Shown: piece by piece, positions 63,949 to 64,000 of the stretch | Position numbering within the stretch: the first letter of the stretch is position 1 | Layout: every line of letters begins with the position of its first letter | Assembly: GCF_018131005.1 (NCBI RefSeq) | Contig: NZ_JAFCJK010000007.1 | Location: 372,001-436,000 of the forward strand | DNA length: 64,000 nt | From: Bradyrhizobium lablabi | Lineage (GTDB): Bacteria; Pseudomonadota; Alphaproteobacteria; Rhizobiales; Xanthobacteraceae | Reading direction: 5' to 3' | Position numbers and translations under genes: made by a program | Notes under the pieces: model-generated | Told to the model about the DNA's origin: nothing | Databases searched by the model: none | The model's input: only the letters and a program-made list of their open reading frames with translations

Positions 63949-64000
63949 GAGGGCGCAGGGAAAGCCGGGTGCCGATCGCACCCATGGGTCCCGTGCAACA
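63949..64000 (-). repeat. Dispersed repeat, inverted partial copy of the 25.5 kb element
   Basis: The last 52 bases match the reverse complement of 25542-25593 at 50 of 52 positions. The copy is cut by the window edge, so its full length is unknown. Confidence 0.8.

Overview
The window looks like chromosomal DNA of an alphaproteobacterium of the Nitrobacteraceae, most likely Bradyrhizobium or a close relative. The evidence is the high-GC codon use, dense fatty-acid, branched-chain and sugar-acid catabolic genes, TRAP/TAXI and ABC uptake systems, and intergenic repeats I recognise from that group (GAGCATGATCCGGAAAAG palindromes, GTCATTGCGAG elements, TAGAGC...TTTTGACGCG elements). This assignment is by recognition, not by a search. 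There are no rRNA, tRNA, CRISPR, phage or insertion-sequence genes.

Layout. 1-3.1 kb: the start of a flavoprotein gene cut by the window edge, an MFE-2-like SDR, and a translationally coupled operon of three small secreted proteins. 3.3-11.5 kb: acyl-CoA metabolism and valine degradation on the minus strand (MaoC hydratase, ACSM-type acyl-CoA synthetase, mmsB, 3-hydroxyisobutyryl-CoA hydrolase, isobutyryl-CoA dehydrogenase, mmsA) with a divergent LysR regulator. 11.7-25 kb: a mixed region with an MHS transporter, an AraC regulator, a SpoIIAA-like protein, two exported sulfatases, an exported 2H-phosphoesterase-like protein, TetR, thioesterase and enoyl-CoA hydratase genes, a truncated outer-membrane-type gene and an orphan GAF/PAS histidine kinase. 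25.3-31.8 kb: a large dispersed repeat, a thiolase, an MFS transporter, an OprB-type porin, a CorA-family transporter and acetoacetate decarboxylase. 32-39.5 kb: a frameshifted patatin-like phospholipase, then an IclR-carboxyltransferase unit diverging from a lone biotinyl carrier and a TAXI/TRAP transporter. 39.6-44.3 kb: a methyltransferase/small-protein operon, a three-domain glutaminase and an AhpD-like protein. 44.4-48.6 kb: an acyl-CoA module containing a thiolase-like protein without the nucleophilic cysteine, paired with a DUF35 protein. 48.8-62.1 kb: a thiolase, then a sugar/sugar-acid catabolic region (ABC importer, DenD-like dehydrogenase, KDG kinase, KDPG aldolase, LacI regulator, pentonate-type dehydratase, two SDRs). 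62.1-64 kb: a GFA protein, a site-2 protease, a hypothetical membrane protein and repeats.

How the parts fit. The valine block covers isobutyryl-CoA to propionyl-CoA apart from the enoyl-CoA hydratase step. The sugar-acid region encodes import, oxidation, dehydration, phosphorylation and aldol cleavage, an Entner-Doudoroff / De Ley-Doudoroff-like route. Two matching LacI-type palindromes, one before each transcription block, suggest co-regulation. Two matching RTTYCG-N5-CGRAAY palindromes, one upstream of iclR and one upstream of the TAXI gene, suggest one IclR regulon.

No defence system or clearly novel multi-gene machine is visible. The least ordinary items are the Cys-less thiolase/DUF35 module, the twin-Cx6C secreted peptide and its partners, the glutaminase-STAS-cNMP fusion, the sulfatase/2H-phosphoesterase neighbourhood, and the broken patatin gene.
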